Shown: positions 7,411-16,442, counted from the first letter of the stretch. The stretch is 64,000 bases of DNA from CAG-452 sp045531335 (GCA_045531335.1 JAZSDU010000048.1:29801-93800), one strand, 5' to 3'. The notes: a model not told the origin generated them from the sequence alone. Program-made: numbers and translations.

Positions 7411-8049
7411 TTAATCATATATCTCTACTGCTTTTACAATTAATCTTTTTATAGCTCCTGTTGTGCATGTTATTAATGTTACTTGCCTTTCTCCATTAGT
7501 TTCTTGTGATAAACAATCTGTTTCATCAGGATAAACCTTATATATATCTTGTACCATATATTTTATTGTATTTCCTTTTATATCAGTTATATAAACTTCA
7601 TCACCGTTTTCTATTTTTTTTAAATCTCCAAACATTTTATCATTATGATAATTATGTCCTGTTATACACAAATTACCTACTCCATTTACTTTTGGACCGC
7701 ATAATTTTGTAACAGATTTATTTAAATTTTCTTTACTAGTTTCTGCTAATATATATGTAGTTAAATTAATTTTAGGTATATCTAATTTGCCAACAACTTC
7801 TACTCCTTCTATTTCTTTGGGAAAATCTATTTCATTTTTCTTATATTCTTTTTCAATATACTTAGTATTTATTTTTTCTTTACTTACAGTCCAACACTCT
7901 TCTGTATAATTCAACTGATTTGTATTTTGATTGTTACTTCTATTTGCATTAAGTGTACTGAAAACAGCAATAAAAATAATAGCAACTAATAATATAATTT
8001 TTGTTTTAATATTATTAATTACTATTACCTTGCTTTTCAAATTCATCAC
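7411..8049 (-). CDS. Sortase (class D-like)
   Basis: This membrane-anchored transpeptidase cuts a sorting signal in surface proteins and joins them to the cell wall. One N-terminal membrane segment (residues 17-34) is followed by a sortase beta barrel from about 82. The catalytic triad is visible: His132 in TGHNYH, Cys195 in TLITCTTG and Arg202 in IKRLIVKA. Length and order fit class D or a related clostridial class. It is 50 bases downstream of a gene for a protein with an IPQTG sorting signal, its probable substrate. The start is GTG at 8049, or ATG at 8046. Confidence 0.9.
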   Translation of the reverse strand: MMNLKSKVIVINNIKTKIILLVAIIFIAVFSTLNANRSNNQNTNQLNYTEECWTVSKEKINTKYIEKEYKKNEIDFPKEIEGVEVVGKLDIPKINLTTYILAETSKENLNKSVTKLCGPKVNGVGNLCITGHNYHNDKMFGDLKKIENGDEVYITDIKGNTIKYMVQDIYKVYPDETDCLSQETNGERQVTLITCTTGAIKRLIVKAVEIYD

Positions 8050-8099
8050 CTTTAATCTTTATTCTCCATATATAATATGAATTTAAATTTAAATGGTGA

Positions 8100-8723
8100 T
8101 TATTTTTTCTTTATAAATTTAGATACAATATAAATTATTGCAATAGTTCCTAATATAACTCCTATGTATACCCAAATACTAACTCCTGTCTGTGGTATTT
8201 CTTCTATAATATTATTAAGAATATTGTTAGTCGTAGGTTCTTCTGTAGGAGTAGATGCAACTACTGTTTGAGTAAATTCTTGAGATGTAATAACAGCTTC
8301 ATTATTGTTTACATCAACTAAGCTTAGTCTTACTACATAAGTCCCTGGGTCTAGATATCTTGCTAAAATTGGTGTTTCGTTTCTAAAAGTACCTCCAACT
8401 GCAAAGCCAGCTTCAGGTCCCCAATACCCAAATTCAACAATGTTATATCCTATATCATTTGTATCATAAGCAATGATTGTTGGTGTAGATGGACCAGATA
8501 CAAAATCTACTTTTATTCTTACATTTGAATATGGTGTAGCATTAGTACCTTCTAATATTACAGTAGCATTTTTATCTTCATTTTGTATTATATTACCTGT
8601 ATAGTTTATATCAAATTTATACCCATTTCCTGTTGTTGGAGTTGATGGCTCAGTTGCATAAACATTAGCAAAAGATATTATTAATGTTAAAATAAAAGTT
8701 AGTAAAAATATTTTTCTTTTCAA
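8100..8723 (-). CDS. Cell-wall anchored surface protein with IPQTG sorting signal
   Basis: The 207-residue protein has a signal peptide (residues 1-23), an extracellular beta-rich region with an Ig-like/CARDB-like feel (35-155) and a Thr/Pro/Asn linker. A cell-wall sorting signal ends it: IPQTG at 176-180, a hydrophobic span at 183-200 and a KFIKKK tail. It is the likely substrate of the sortase encoded just downstream. The start codon is TTG at 8723, set by AAAGGAGAG. That ribosome binding site lies in one arm of a 12-pair hairpin, so its translation may be controlled. Confidence 0.82.
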   Translation of the reverse strand: MKRKIFLLTFILTLIISFANVYATEPSTPTTGNGYKFDINYTGNIIQNEDKNATVILEGTNATPYSNVRIKVDFVSGPSTPTIIAYDTNDIGYNIVEFGYWGPEAGFAVGGTFRNETPILARYLDPGTYVVRLSLVDVNNNEAVITSQEFTQTVVASTPTEEPTTNNILNNIIEEIPQTGVSIWVYIGVILGTIAIIYIVSKFIKKK

Positions 8724-8726
8724 AAT

Positions 8727-8777
8727 AAAACTCTCCTTTCTATAATATATAAATATTATATTTATAAGGAGAGTTTT
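8727..8777 (-). terminator. glgP terminator whose 3' arm holds the next gene's RBS
   Basis: A perfect 12-base inverted repeat (AAAACTCTCCTT at 8727-8738 and its complement at 8766-8777) follows the glucan phosphorylase gene on the minus strand. In that RNA the second arm, AAGGAGAGTTTT, contains the ribosome binding site of the surface-protein gene. Read-through transcripts would therefore have the site masked. Confidence 0.65.
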
Positions 8778-8800
8778 TATGATAAATAAATTTTTTATTT

Positions 8801-11362
8801 TTATTTAGTTATCCATTTTACTAAGTTTAGATTAGCACTATCTAATAACATTTCATGTTTTGGCATTACTCTAAATGTATAACCGTAATTTCCACCTGTT
8901 TTTAGTTCTATTTTTGCATTATATGTATATGTTTTTTCTTCGTTGTTTTGTTCCACTAAATCCATTGGAATTATACTTATATTTTCTATAGTTCCATTTT
9001 CAAGTATTTTGCCATAATATACCTGTGCTTCTATATTTTCTACATTTATATTTGGTAGTTTTACTGTGCAAGATACTTCTATATTTTTTCCTGCATCCAT
9101 TGATATATTATCTAAATTATTGTTTTGAGTAATTTGTATATCATTCCAGTTTCTATATAAATCTTCTTTAATTTTGTTATATTCTGTAACTGTATCTAAA
9201 TTTTTAAAATATTTATTTGTTAAATCACATAATGGCATATATAGTTGTTTAGTATAATCAACAATCATTCTTGCCATGCTATAATTTCCACCTGTTGAAA
9301 TTATAGAGTTTTTCATATATGTTACCCAATCTTTAGACATTCCATTTTCTTTATTATAATATGCTGGTATAATTTTGTTCTCTAATATGTTATAGATGCT
9401 GTCACTATCTGCTCTATCCTGTTCCTCATATGAATAATACTCTGCATTTGTTCCAATAGCCCATCCATTTTTTTGATTGTAGCCTTCTGCCCACCAACCA
9501 TCTAGAATACTAAAGTTTACAACACCATTTACAGATGCTTTTTCACCACTTGTTCCAGATGCCTCCATTGGTCTTCTTGGATTATTAAGCCACACATCAA
9601 CACCTGAGATTAAATGTCTTGCCATCGCCATATTATATCCTTCAAGTAAGAATATTTTTCCTTTGAATTGTGGCATCATTGATACTTCATGAATTCTTCT
9701 TATTAAATTTTGACCTTCTACATCTCTAGGATGTGCTTTCCCTGCAAATATTAATTGCACTGGTCTTGATTCATCATTTAATATTTGTGTTATTCTTTCT
9801 AAATCTTTAAATATTAATGTAGCTCTTTTATATGTAGCAAATCTTCTTGCAAATCCTATTGTTAATGCATTTGGATTTAATTTTGATGTAATTTCTTTTA
9901 TTTCATCATAACGCATTCCATAATTTCTTAATCTATTTGTTACATTTTCTTTTACTAAGCTTAATAATTTTTCTTTTCTTGATTGATGCTCATTCCATAA
10001 TTCTTCATCTGGTATATTATTTATTTTTTCCCAAGTTTCATTTAAATGTATTTTATCTTGCCAGAATGGAGTTAAATATTTGTTGTATAGCTCTTTTAAA
10101 GTTGGAGCAAGCCATGTACATGTATGTATACCATTTGTTACATATGTAATTGGAGATTCATTTGGTGTAATTTCTGGCCATACATCTCCAAATAATTCTC
10201 TTGAAACTGCTCCATGAAGTTTACTTACTCCATTTTTCTTTCCTGCTACTTTTAAAGCTAAAATTCCCATATTAAATGTAGTCTTATTTTCTTCTTTTGG
10301 TTTCATTCCAAGTTCCATAAATTCTTCTTTAGAAAGTCCAAGTTTTTTCCAGTAATCCTTAAAATATGTTTCTACAAGTTCTACTGGAAATATATCATTT
10401 CCAGCTGGTACTGGTGTATGTGTTGTAAATACAGTTTTAGCTGTAACTATATCTTTAGCTATGTTAAATGAAACTTTTTTCTCATCCATAATATTTTTCA
10501 TTAATTCTAGTACTAAGAAAGATGAGTGTCCTTCATTCATATGATATACAGTTGGAGCAAGTCCTAATTCCTTAAGTAATGTTACTCCACCGATTCCTAA
10601 AACTATTTCTTGCTGAATTCTCATTTCTTGGTCTCCACCATATAGTCTTAGTGTTATTCCTCTATATTCCTGTGGATTTTCTTCTATATCTGAATCTAAT
10701 AGATATAAGTTAATTCTACCTACAGCAATTTTCCAAACTTTTAAATATAGTTTTGATTTTGGCATTTTTACAGATATTATTAAATCTTCTCCTGTTTCTC
10801 TCTTTACAGGTGTTATTGGTAAATTGTCTAATTCTATATCAAAATACTCGTTTTCTTGCATACCAATATTATTTATTTTTTGATGGAAATATCCATTTTT
10901 ATATAACAATCCTACTGCTACTAGTGGAAGTCCTAAATCACTTGAAGATTTTAAGTGATCTCCTGAAAGAATTCCAAGTCCTCCTGAATAAATAGGAAGG
11001 ATTTCATCTAACCCATATTCTGCTGAAAAATATGCAATTAAATCATTTTTGTTTTCAGGATAAGTTTTATTAAACCAAGTATTTTTGCTATTCATATATC
11101 CCTCAAAATTGCTTACATTTTTATTATATTCTTTTATAAATTCAGAATCTTCAGCAATAGCTTCTAATCTTTCTTGGTCTACTAATTTTAAAAATTTTAC
11201 AGGATTTTTTCCAATTTTCTCCCATAAATCTATATCAATTTTTTTAAACAACTTTAAAAATTCTGTATTCCATGACCACCATAAATTACCTGCTATTTCA
11301 GATAATCTCTCTATTTTTTTAGGTAATTGTGGATTTACTGTAATCTTATTAAATATGTACAT
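8801..11362 (-). CDS. glgP: Alpha-glucan (glycogen/maltodextrin) phosphorylase
   Basis: This 853-residue enzyme releases glucose-1-phosphate from alpha-1,4-glucans. It belongs to the phosphorylase family with an N-terminal DUF3417 domain (residues 1-110, IAGNLWWSWN). The PLP-binding region is recognisable from EASGTSGEKASVNG and NFSILDGWW near residue 600. YHMNEGHSSFLVLE and TTHTPVPAGND mark the active-site core. The extra C-terminal 110 residues form a beta-rich domain. It uses an AAAGGAGGTAC site. No other glycogen gene is adjacent. Confidence 0.92.
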   Translation of the reverse strand: MYIFNKITVNPQLPKKIERLSEIAGNLWWSWNTEFLKLFKKIDIDLWEKIGKNPVKFLKLVDQERLEAIAEDSEFIKEYNKNVSNFEGYMNSKNTWFNKTYPENKNDLIAYFSAEYGLDEILPIYSGGLGILSGDHLKSSSDLGLPLVAVGLLYKNGYFHQKINNIGMQENEYFDIELDNLPITPVKRETGEDLIISVKMPKSKLYLKVWKIAVGRINLYLLDSDIEENPQEYRGITLRLYGGDQEMRIQQEIVLGIGGVTLLKELGLAPTVYHMNEGHSSFLVLELMKNIMDEKKVSFNIAKDIVTAKTVFTTHTPVPAGNDIFPVELVETYFKDYWKKLGLSKEEFMELGMKPKEENKTTFNMGILALKVAGKKNGVSKLHGAVSRELFGDVWPEITPNESPITYVTNGIHTCTWLAPTLKELYNKYLTPFWQDKIHLNETWEKINNIPDEELWNEHQSRKEKLLSLVKENVTNRLRNYGMRYDEIKEITSKLNPNALTIGFARRFATYKRATLIFKDLERITQILNDESRPVQLIFAGKAHPRDVEGQNLIRRIHEVSMMPQFKGKIFLLEGYNMAMARHLISGVDVWLNNPRRPMEASGTSGEKASVNGVVNFSILDGWWAEGYNQKNGWAIGTNAEYYSYEEQDRADSDSIYNILENKIIPAYYNKENGMSKDWVTYMKNSIISTGGNYSMARMIVDYTKQLYMPLCDLTNKYFKNLDTVTEYNKIKEDLYRNWNDIQITQNNNLDNISMDAGKNIEVSCTVKLPNINVENIEAQVYYGKILENGTIENISIIPMDLVEQNNEEKTYTYNAKIELKTGGNYGYTFRVMPKHEMLLDSANLNLVKWITK

Positions 11363-11477
11363 TTAACATGTACCTCCTTTGTAACTTAAAAATTTTCTCT
11401 TATGTTTTAACATTAATTCAACATATTAATTATCTATGAAAACAATCTCTTTGTCAATTGTTATTTTTACAATTTTA

Positions 11478-11512
11478 AAAAAGATTTTGTTGTAAAATAG
11501 CAAAATCTTTCC
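11478..11512 (-). terminator. Intrinsic terminator of coaW
   Basis: AAAGATTTTG and CAAAATCTTT (11480-11489 and 11501-11510) form a 10-pair stem. In the minus direction it is followed by a T run. Confidence 0.7.
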
Positions 11513-11530
11513 AAAATTATTCACTCTTCA

Positions 11531-12334
11531 CTATTCATTATTAACTAGCGAAGCTATTGCTCCAATTGCTACTGCAAATTGTGGTTCTTCTGGTACTGTA
11601 AATTTAACATTATGTGTTTTTTCTATTTTCTTTAAAACCTCTTTTACCACTGGTATAGATACAATATTACCTATTAAAACAATATCTTTTATATCGTCAT
11701 TTATACTCGCAAATGCAGTCATCATACCAATTATTTCAAACACCATATTAATTAAGCCTATTACAATATCTGATTTACTTGCGTTCTCACTTAACTTTCC
11801 AAAGTTTGCAAGAGTTAGTTCTGGTGGTAAAGTTTCTATATTTTCATCAGTTAAATCTGCTATTCTTAAATCTGTATTACTTAAATCTCCTTGTTTTGAT
11901 AATTCTATTATCTCCTCAAAAGATTTAGTATTAGCAAACTTTTTACAAAGATTAGTTAATGTTCCTGCACCTACTCCTGTTCCACCTAAATGCTTAAACT
12001 CTTTTCCCTCTGCTCTTATTAGTGCTGTACCTGTTCCTATACTTGCAATAATAGCTTTATACTTTTTACCTAAATAAAGTCCACCTGTAGCTACTGAATT
12101 AAATTCTTCTACTACTTCTACTGGTACATTATATTTGGTAACATCAATTTTTTTCGAATTTATTCCTGTTAATACAATTTTATGAATTTCCTTTATATTG
12201 TTTTCAGTTAGAAATTTGTCAATTATCGTCTCATAATCTTTGCCTTCAAAAATACCTTTGTTTAATATTTTTTCATCTTCATATTCTATTATCTTAATTG
12301 TTGAACTACCTATATCGATTCCTAATATACTCAT
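11531..12334 (-). CDS. coaW: Type II pantothenate kinase
   Basis: The 267-residue protein has the ASKHA kinase fold: phosphate-1 motif GIDIGSSTIKI (residues 5-15), SIGTGTALI, GGTGVGAGTL and the adenosine motif near VLIGNIVSIPV. This organisation marks the type II (CoaW, staphylococcal-like) pantothenate kinases that start coenzyme A synthesis. It has its own terminator and sits upstream of glgP in the direction of transcription. Confidence 0.88.
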   Translation of the reverse strand: MSILGIDIGSSTIKIIEYEDEKILNKGIFEGKDYETIIDKFLTENNIKEIHKIVLTGINSKKIDVTKYNVPVEVVEEFNSVATGGLYLGKKYKAIIASIGTGTALIRAEGKEFKHLGGTGVGAGTLTNLCKKFANTKSFEEIIELSKQGDLSNTDLRIADLTDENIETLPPELTLANFGKLSENASKSDIVIGLINMVFEIIGMMTAFASINDDIKDIVLIGNIVSIPVVKEVLKKIEKTHNVKFTVPEEPQFAVAIGAIASLVNNE

Positions 12335-12360
12335 TTTTATTCCTTCTTTTTATTTTTTAA

Positions 12361-12591
12361 TTACGCAACATTTTCTTCATAATTTATAATTGTTACCTCT
12401 GTTGATAAATCTTTCAGCTTATTTACAATGTTCTCAATATTTTCTGATGTTTGATCGTCAAAATACTGTTCTCCACACTGAGCACATACCTTGGCAGGGA
12501 CACCTTTAATAATAATAATTGTACTCTCTAGGTCTACCATGTAATTAACTTTTTTTTCTATTACTTCTCCTTTACACATAAAACAATCCAT
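12361..12591 (-). CDS. YgiT-type zinc-finger protein (likely antitoxin)
   Basis: This 76-residue protein starts at the ATG at 12591, with AAGGAGG upstream. Two CxxC pairs (CFMC and CAQC) form the YgiT/MqsA-type zinc finger. The C-terminal helix SENIENIVNKL may bind DNA or the partner. Its start overlaps the stop of the DUF4258 gene (TAATG). In toxin-antitoxin pairs of this kind the DUF4258 protein comes first and the zinc-finger protein is the antitoxin, an order seen here. Confidence 0.75.
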   Translation of the reverse strand: MDCFMCKGEVIEKKVNYMVDLESTIIIIKGVPAKVCAQCGEQYFDDQTSENIENIVNKLKDLSTEVTIINYEENVA

Positions 12592-12917
12592 TATTCTTTC
12601 CTCCTTGTTTTCATATCTTCTTCCCATTCATTGTTGTCTGGATAATAGGCAGTTATTATATAAATCAAATTACTATTTATCCCACACACTATATGTATTA
12701 CACTTCCGCTAGTATCTTTTCCAACAATTAAGCAGCTTGGATATGGATAATCTTCATAATAATATTCTATAATTTTTCCGTTATTTATTGCTGTTTTTAC
12801 ATCCAATATCAATATATCTCTTTGATTTATTCTATTTAGACAATGTTTTGTCCAAATTATTCTTTTTTGCAATACAGATTTTCTTATAAATTCTATATTT
12901 AATAGTTCTTCGCTCAA
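12591..12917 (-). CDS. DUF4258 protein (likely toxin)
   Basis: The 108-residue protein has the DUF4258 pattern: an N-terminal TKHCLNRINQRDIL helix with conserved His and Arg, a central EYYYEDYPYPSCLIVG strand pair and the end HIVCGINSNLIYIITAYYPD. The fold is close to the RelE/BrnT group of RNA-cleaving toxins. It is translationally coupled to the YgiT-type gene. A promoter (TTGCAT-18-TAAAAT) lies just upstream. Confidence 0.75.
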   Translation of the reverse strand: MSEELLNIEFIRKSVLQKRIIWTKHCLNRINQRDILILDVKTAINNGKIIEYYYEDYPYPSCLIVGKDTSGSVIHIVCGINSNLIYIITAYYPDNNEWEEDMKTRRKE

Positions 12918-12932
12918 GACTTCTTCCTCCTT

Positions 12933-12962
12933 ATTTTAGCATAATTCAATTTGCTTATGCAA
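12933..12962 (-). promoter_or_regulatory. Promoter of the DUF4258/YgiT pair
   Basis: TTGCAT (12957-12962) and TAAAAT (12933-12938, extended by TGC) are 18 bases apart on the minus strand. A GGAGG site follows. The rest of the gap up to 13152 is AT-rich without other recognisable features. Confidence 0.55.
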
Positions 12963-13152
12963 TATTTTTTGGCATAATTAACAAACATAGCAAAATGCCA
13001 TATTTATTTTTTTCTTTCTTGGAAATCAAATTATCAGATTTAAATTTTTTGATAATTTATTATATCTATAGATACTAAAATTCATTTAATAATATTTAAT
13101 ATTATTTTATATTATTTGTAAACAATTTTCGTGTTTCAAAAATCGACAAAAT

Positions 13153-13180
13153 GGGGCAGATATGAAATCTGCCCCCTACA
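13153..13180. repeat. Dispersed GC-rich palindrome, copy 2
   Basis: GGGGCAGAT (13153-13161) pairs with ATCTGCCCC (13167-13175), followed by CTACA, the tail shared by the dispersed family. It lies downstream of galK and may also act as its terminator. Confidence 0.6.
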
Positions 13181-13208
13181 TTATTAATTCTTAATTCTTC
13201 ACTATTCA

Positions 13209-14372
13209 CTATAAAACTGTTGGTCCTTCTCCAATTTCTACAGTATAAAAATCTGCATCATAACCTATTTTTTCTTTATATGCTTTTCCTACATTTTGTA
13301 TAAATTCATCTACTTTATCAGTTTTAACTATACTTACAGCACATCCACCAAATCCAGCTCCTGTCATTCTAGCTCCTATTACTCCATCTTGTTTTAAGCT
13401 TTCTGCTACCAATGTGTCTAACTCTATTCCTGTTACTTCATAATCATCTCTTAGAGAATTATGAGATGCTATCATTAATTCTCCTAGTAAATCTATTTTA
13501 TTTTCTTGAAGAGCTTTTACAGCTTTTATTGTTCTTTGATTTTCGTATACCGCATGTTTTGCTCTTTTTTGTCTATTTTCATCTTTTATTAAATCTTTAT
13601 TTGCTTCAAACTCTTCTTCAGTTAATTCTCCTAATGTTTTTATATCTAACTTTTCTTGTAATTCTTCTAAGGCTTTTTCACATTCAGCTCTTCTTTCATT
13701 GTATTTAGAATCTCCTAGTCCTCTTTTCTTGTTTGTATTCATTATTACTATCTTCGCATCACTTAAAATAACTGGTGCATATTCAAACTCTAAACTTGCT
13801 GTATCTAAAAATACTGCACAATCTTTTTTACCATTTGCAATTATGAATTGATCCATTATTCCGCAATTTACACCCACATATTGATTTTCAGCTTTTTGCC
13901 CAAGTAATGCAAGTTTTACCATGTCTAAATCTAAATTAAATAAATCTTTTAAAACAAATCCTGTTAATACTTCTATAGATGCTGATGATGAAAGTCCTGC
14001 TCCATTTGGTATTGTTCCATAATATACAATATCAAATCCTGTATCTATTTTGTATCCTTCATTTTTTAGTGCCCAAATCATTCCTTTTGGATAATTAATC
14101 CAATCTTCTTCTTTTTTATATTCTAATTCTTCTATAGTTGATTCTAATACACCTAATCTTTCAAAATTTATCGAATAAAATCTTAGTTTATTATCATTTC
14201 TTTTTCTTGCAACAGCATATGTTCCAATTGTAAGAGCACAAGGAAATACATGTCCTCCGTTATAATCTGTATGTTCCCCTATTAAATTAACTCTTCCTGG
14301 TGCAAAATATGTTTTAATATCTCCCTCATTTCCAAATAATTCTTCAAATTTAGATTTTATTTTTTCTTTCAT
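13209..14372 (-). CDS. galK: Galactokinase
   Basis: The 387-residue GHMP kinase phosphorylates galactose to galactose-1-phosphate, the entry to the Leloir pathway. The galactokinase signature PGRVNLIGEHTDYNGG (residues about 25-40), the ATP loop PNGAGLSSSASIE and the third motif GARMTGAGFGGCAV are intact. No galT or galE is adjacent. It follows rdgB by 37 bases and may share its transcript. Confidence 0.95.
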   Translation of the reverse strand: MKEKIKSKFEELFGNEGDIKTYFAPGRVNLIGEHTDYNGGHVFPCALTIGTYAVARKRNDNKLRFYSINFERLGVLESTIEELEYKKEEDWINYPKGMIWALKNEGYKIDTGFDIVYYGTIPNGAGLSSSASIEVLTGFVLKDLFNLDLDMVKLALLGQKAENQYVGVNCGIMDQFIIANGKKDCAVFLDTASLEFEYAPVILSDAKIVIMNTNKKRGLGDSKYNERRAECEKALEELQEKLDIKTLGELTEEEFEANKDLIKDENRQKRAKHAVYENQRTIKAVKALQENKIDLLGELMIASHNSLRDDYEVTGIELDTLVAESLKQDGVIGARMTGAGFGGCAVSIVKTDKVDEFIQNVGKAYKEKIGYDADFYTVEIGEGPTVL

Positions 14373-14409
14373 TTTAATCCTCCATTTAATATGTGAATTT
14401 ATTACTCTC

Positions 14410-15010
14410 TTATATTATATTATTTATTAATTCTTGTAAAGCTTTTTCTCTATGAGTATGTTTTAATTGTTCAGGTGTAAGTTCATTCATAACTTTTCCA
14501 AATTCATCTGATATAAATACTGGTCCATATGTAAGTTTCCCCATTGGTCCCGGAGTTTTTGCAATTTTTCCTTTGGTTTCTCCTCTTGCTACAATCACTT
14601 TACTGTCTTTTAATATTGCAGTTAATACACAAACAAACTTAGCTGTTCGATTCTCATCTGAAACGTTTTTCATTTCATCTAACAATTTATTTAAAGTTTC
14701 TTCTTGTGATGCATGGTCTCCTGCATATCTTGCACTATACACACCTGGTCCGACCGTTTAATGCATCTACACATAATCCTGCATCGTCTGTAATTATTAT
14801 TTCGTTTATATCTTTTTTAGTACAAAATTCTTTTATCGCATTTGCTTTAATTAAAGAATTTTCTTCAAATGTTTCTCCATTTTCATCTATCTCTTCATTA
14901 AATCCTATATCTTTTAGCGACAATACTTCTACATCTATTTTATTGTTTTTAAAAAAGTCTTCTACTTCTTGTAATTTTGCTTTATTACTGCTTCCATATA
15001 TTATTTTCAT
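14410..15010 (-). CDS. rdgB: XTP/dITP pyrophosphatase, read through a CGG +1 shift
   Basis: RdgB hydrolyses non-canonical purine nucleoside triphosphates. The frame from 15010 gives residues 1-86 (MKIIYGSSNKAKLQEV ... ITDDAGLCVDALNG), then meets CGG at 14750-14752 and soon a stop. The family continues in the +1 frame as PGVYSARYAG and on to the C-terminal THREKALQELI. If one base of CGGA is skipped and GGA is read as Gly, the product is 199 residues, exactly the family length. The stop-frame tail (TRCV) has no family match. It overlaps the pdxK stop by one base. It is either recoded, a pseudogene or a sequence error; the same site type in four other genes favours recoding. Confidence 0.85.
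14750..14752 (-). other. CGG +1 frameshift site in rdgB
   Basis: The in-frame codons are GGT CGG ACC. Dropping the C gives GGT GGA CCA GGT, which reads G-G-P-G and joins the two rdgB halves without gain or loss of residues. Confidence 0.75.
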
Positions 15011-15849
15011 TATATTTCTCCTTCTAATCTTTTAATTAGGTATGGTATTTTATTTTCAAAATTTACTCCATATGCATCTTCTTTTTTCTCTTTATATGTG
15101 TCATTTATAGTTTCCCATACATAATCTACTGCAATTTTTAGGGCTCCCTCTAAAGTTTTGTCATTTTCCATTGCTCCAACTAGAGTACTTGCAAACACAT
15201 CACCTGTTCCGTGATATTTAGCAGGTATTTGTTCTCTAAAATATGTAAAAAATTCATTTGTTTCTTTATTATATGACATAACTCCTAACTCATTATCTTT
15301 AAAACTAATTCCTGTAAGTATTACTTGTTTAGGTCCTAAATTGCTTAATTCTATTAATATATTTTTTATTTCTTGCTCGGTGTAATTTTGTTTATATTCT
15401 TTTTGCAACATATAACTTGCTTCTGTAAGGTTCGGTACTATTATATCAGCCATTTTGCACAATTCTTTCATTTGCAACGCAAATTCTTGGTCAAATCCAA
15501 CATATAACTTTCCATTATCTCCCATAACTGGATCTATAAATATAAAATTATTTTCTTTTTTAAATTCTTTGAAAAAGTCTTTTAACATGTCAATTTGTTC
15601 AATTGATCCTAAATAGCCAGTATAAATTGCATCAAAATCAATTTTTTCATCTTTCCAATGTTTTTGAATTAATGGAATGTCATTACTCAAATCTCTATAT
15701 GTAAAATTTTTAAACATAGTATGTGTAGAAAGAACAGCTGTTGGTATAACTGCTGCCTCTACTCCCATTGCAGATATTATCGGAAGTGCTACTGTAAGAG
15801 AACATTTCCCTACACATGATATATCTTGAATTGTAACTATTCTTTTCAT
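15010..15849 (-). CDS. pdxK: Pyridoxal/pyridoxamine kinase
   Basis: This 279-residue ribokinase-fold enzyme makes pyridoxal 5'-phosphate from salvaged vitamin B6. It matches the pyridoxal kinase family: the start IVTIQDISCVGKCSLTVALPI, FIDPVMGDNGKLY in the core and the catalytic GTGDVFASTLVG (the aspartate is the base). It leads the operon pdxK-rdgB, and perhaps galK. The choice between pdxK and pdxY names is not settled by sequence. Confidence 0.88.
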   Translation of the reverse strand: MKRIVTIQDISCVGKCSLTVALPIISAMGVEAAVIPTAVLSTHTMFKNFTYRDLSNDIPLIQKHWKDEKIDFDAIYTGYLGSIEQIDMLKDFFKEFKKENNFIFIDPVMGDNGKLYVGFDQEFALQMKELCKMADIIVPNLTEASYMLQKEYKQNYTEQEIKNILIELSNLGPKQVILTGISFKDNELGVMSYNKETNEFFTYFREQIPAKYHGTGDVFASTLVGAMENDKTLEGALKIAVDYVWETINDTYKEKKEDAYGVNFENKIPYLIKRLEGEI

Positions 15850-15929
15850 TTAGGTTCCTCTTTTCATTATATAAAATACAAATTTAATTCTAATGTATTT
15901 TATCACATGTAAATTTTATTTACAATAAA

Positions 15930-15962
15930 AAAACCTTATTATGGTCAGTATAATAAGGTTTT
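15930..15962. terminator. Bidirectional terminator after the 88-residue membrane protein
   Basis: AACCTTATTAT (15932-15942) and ATAATAAGGTT (15950-15960) form an 11-pair stem with A and T runs on both sides. The seven-base loop GGTCAGT is the exact complement of ACTGACC in the loop of the leader hairpin at 16302-16326. Confidence 0.8.
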
Positions 15963-15993
15963 AAAAAAATAATTTTTAAATCAATTAAAAATT

Positions 15994-16260
15994 CTATCTG
16001 TTTTTAATCTCTCTTCTGGAAATAGATCTAAATCTGATTGTCAATATCATATAAGAAATTGTAACAATACCAGCAATCGTGTATATTATCATCTGATATT
16101 TTATAATAGATATTAATTCAGTAGTAGACATTGCCTGAACAAACAAAATGGCATAACCGATAAACAAAATTCCTAAAATAATTCCAGTAATCAATTCAAG
16201 AATTTTTTGAGTTTTTCTGTAATCTGTTATTTTGTGAACCGTTTTTTCAATGTTAGTCAC
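15994..16260 (-). CDS. Small two-span membrane protein
   Basis: The 88-residue protein has two hydrophobic spans (about 24-45 and 53-75) and a basic C-terminus (RFRSISRREIKNR). It starts at a GTG behind GGAGGG. I do not recognise the family. The gene is a single unit with its own strong promoter, a leader of about 95 bases that contains a CTAG-stem hairpin, and its own terminator. The leader loop and terminator loop are complementary, which hints at RNA-level control of this gene. Confidence 0.6.
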   Translation of the reverse strand: MTNIEKTVHKITDYRKTQKILELITGIILGILFIGYAILFVQAMSTTELISIIKYQMIIYTIAGIVTISYMILTIRFRSISRREIKNR

Positions 16261-16301
16261 TAAAAAATCCCTCCATTTGCCTCAAAATTATTTGTGACGC
16301 A

Positions 16302-16326
16302 ATCTAGCGAACTGACCTCACTAGAT
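16302..16326 (-). promoter_or_regulatory. Leader hairpin with loop complementary to the terminator loop
   Basis: ATCTAG (16302-16307) and CTAGAT (16321-16326) enclose a 13-base loop containing ACTGACC (16311-16317), the exact complement of GGTCAGT at 15943-15949. Confidence 0.55.
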
Positions 16327-16363
16327 ATTTTTTATATAAAACAGATTATTCTGTTACTATTCC

Positions 16364-16392
16364 ATTATAACACGCCTTTACATAATGGTCAA
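16364..16392 (-). promoter_or_regulatory. Promoter of the 88-residue membrane protein gene
   Basis: TTGACC (16387-16392) and TATAAT (16364-16369) on the minus strand are 17 bases apart. The transcript would start near 16357. Confidence 0.75.
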
Positions 16393-16411
16393 TTTTGTGT
16401 TTTTTGTATAA

Positions 16412-16436
16412 CGGGCGAACGCGCTTCGCATCTACA
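16412..16436. repeat. Possible degenerate dispersed palindrome
   Basis: GCGAA (16415-16419) pairs with TTCGC (16425-16429) in a short GC-rich island ending in CATCTACA. It resembles the dispersed palindrome family but has lost part of it. Confidence 0.35.
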
Positions 16437-16442
16437 GGTTAT

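Noticed and set aside
16400..16440. tRNA-like GC-rich segment
   Set aside because: Only one five-pair stem is present and no cloverleaf can be formed.
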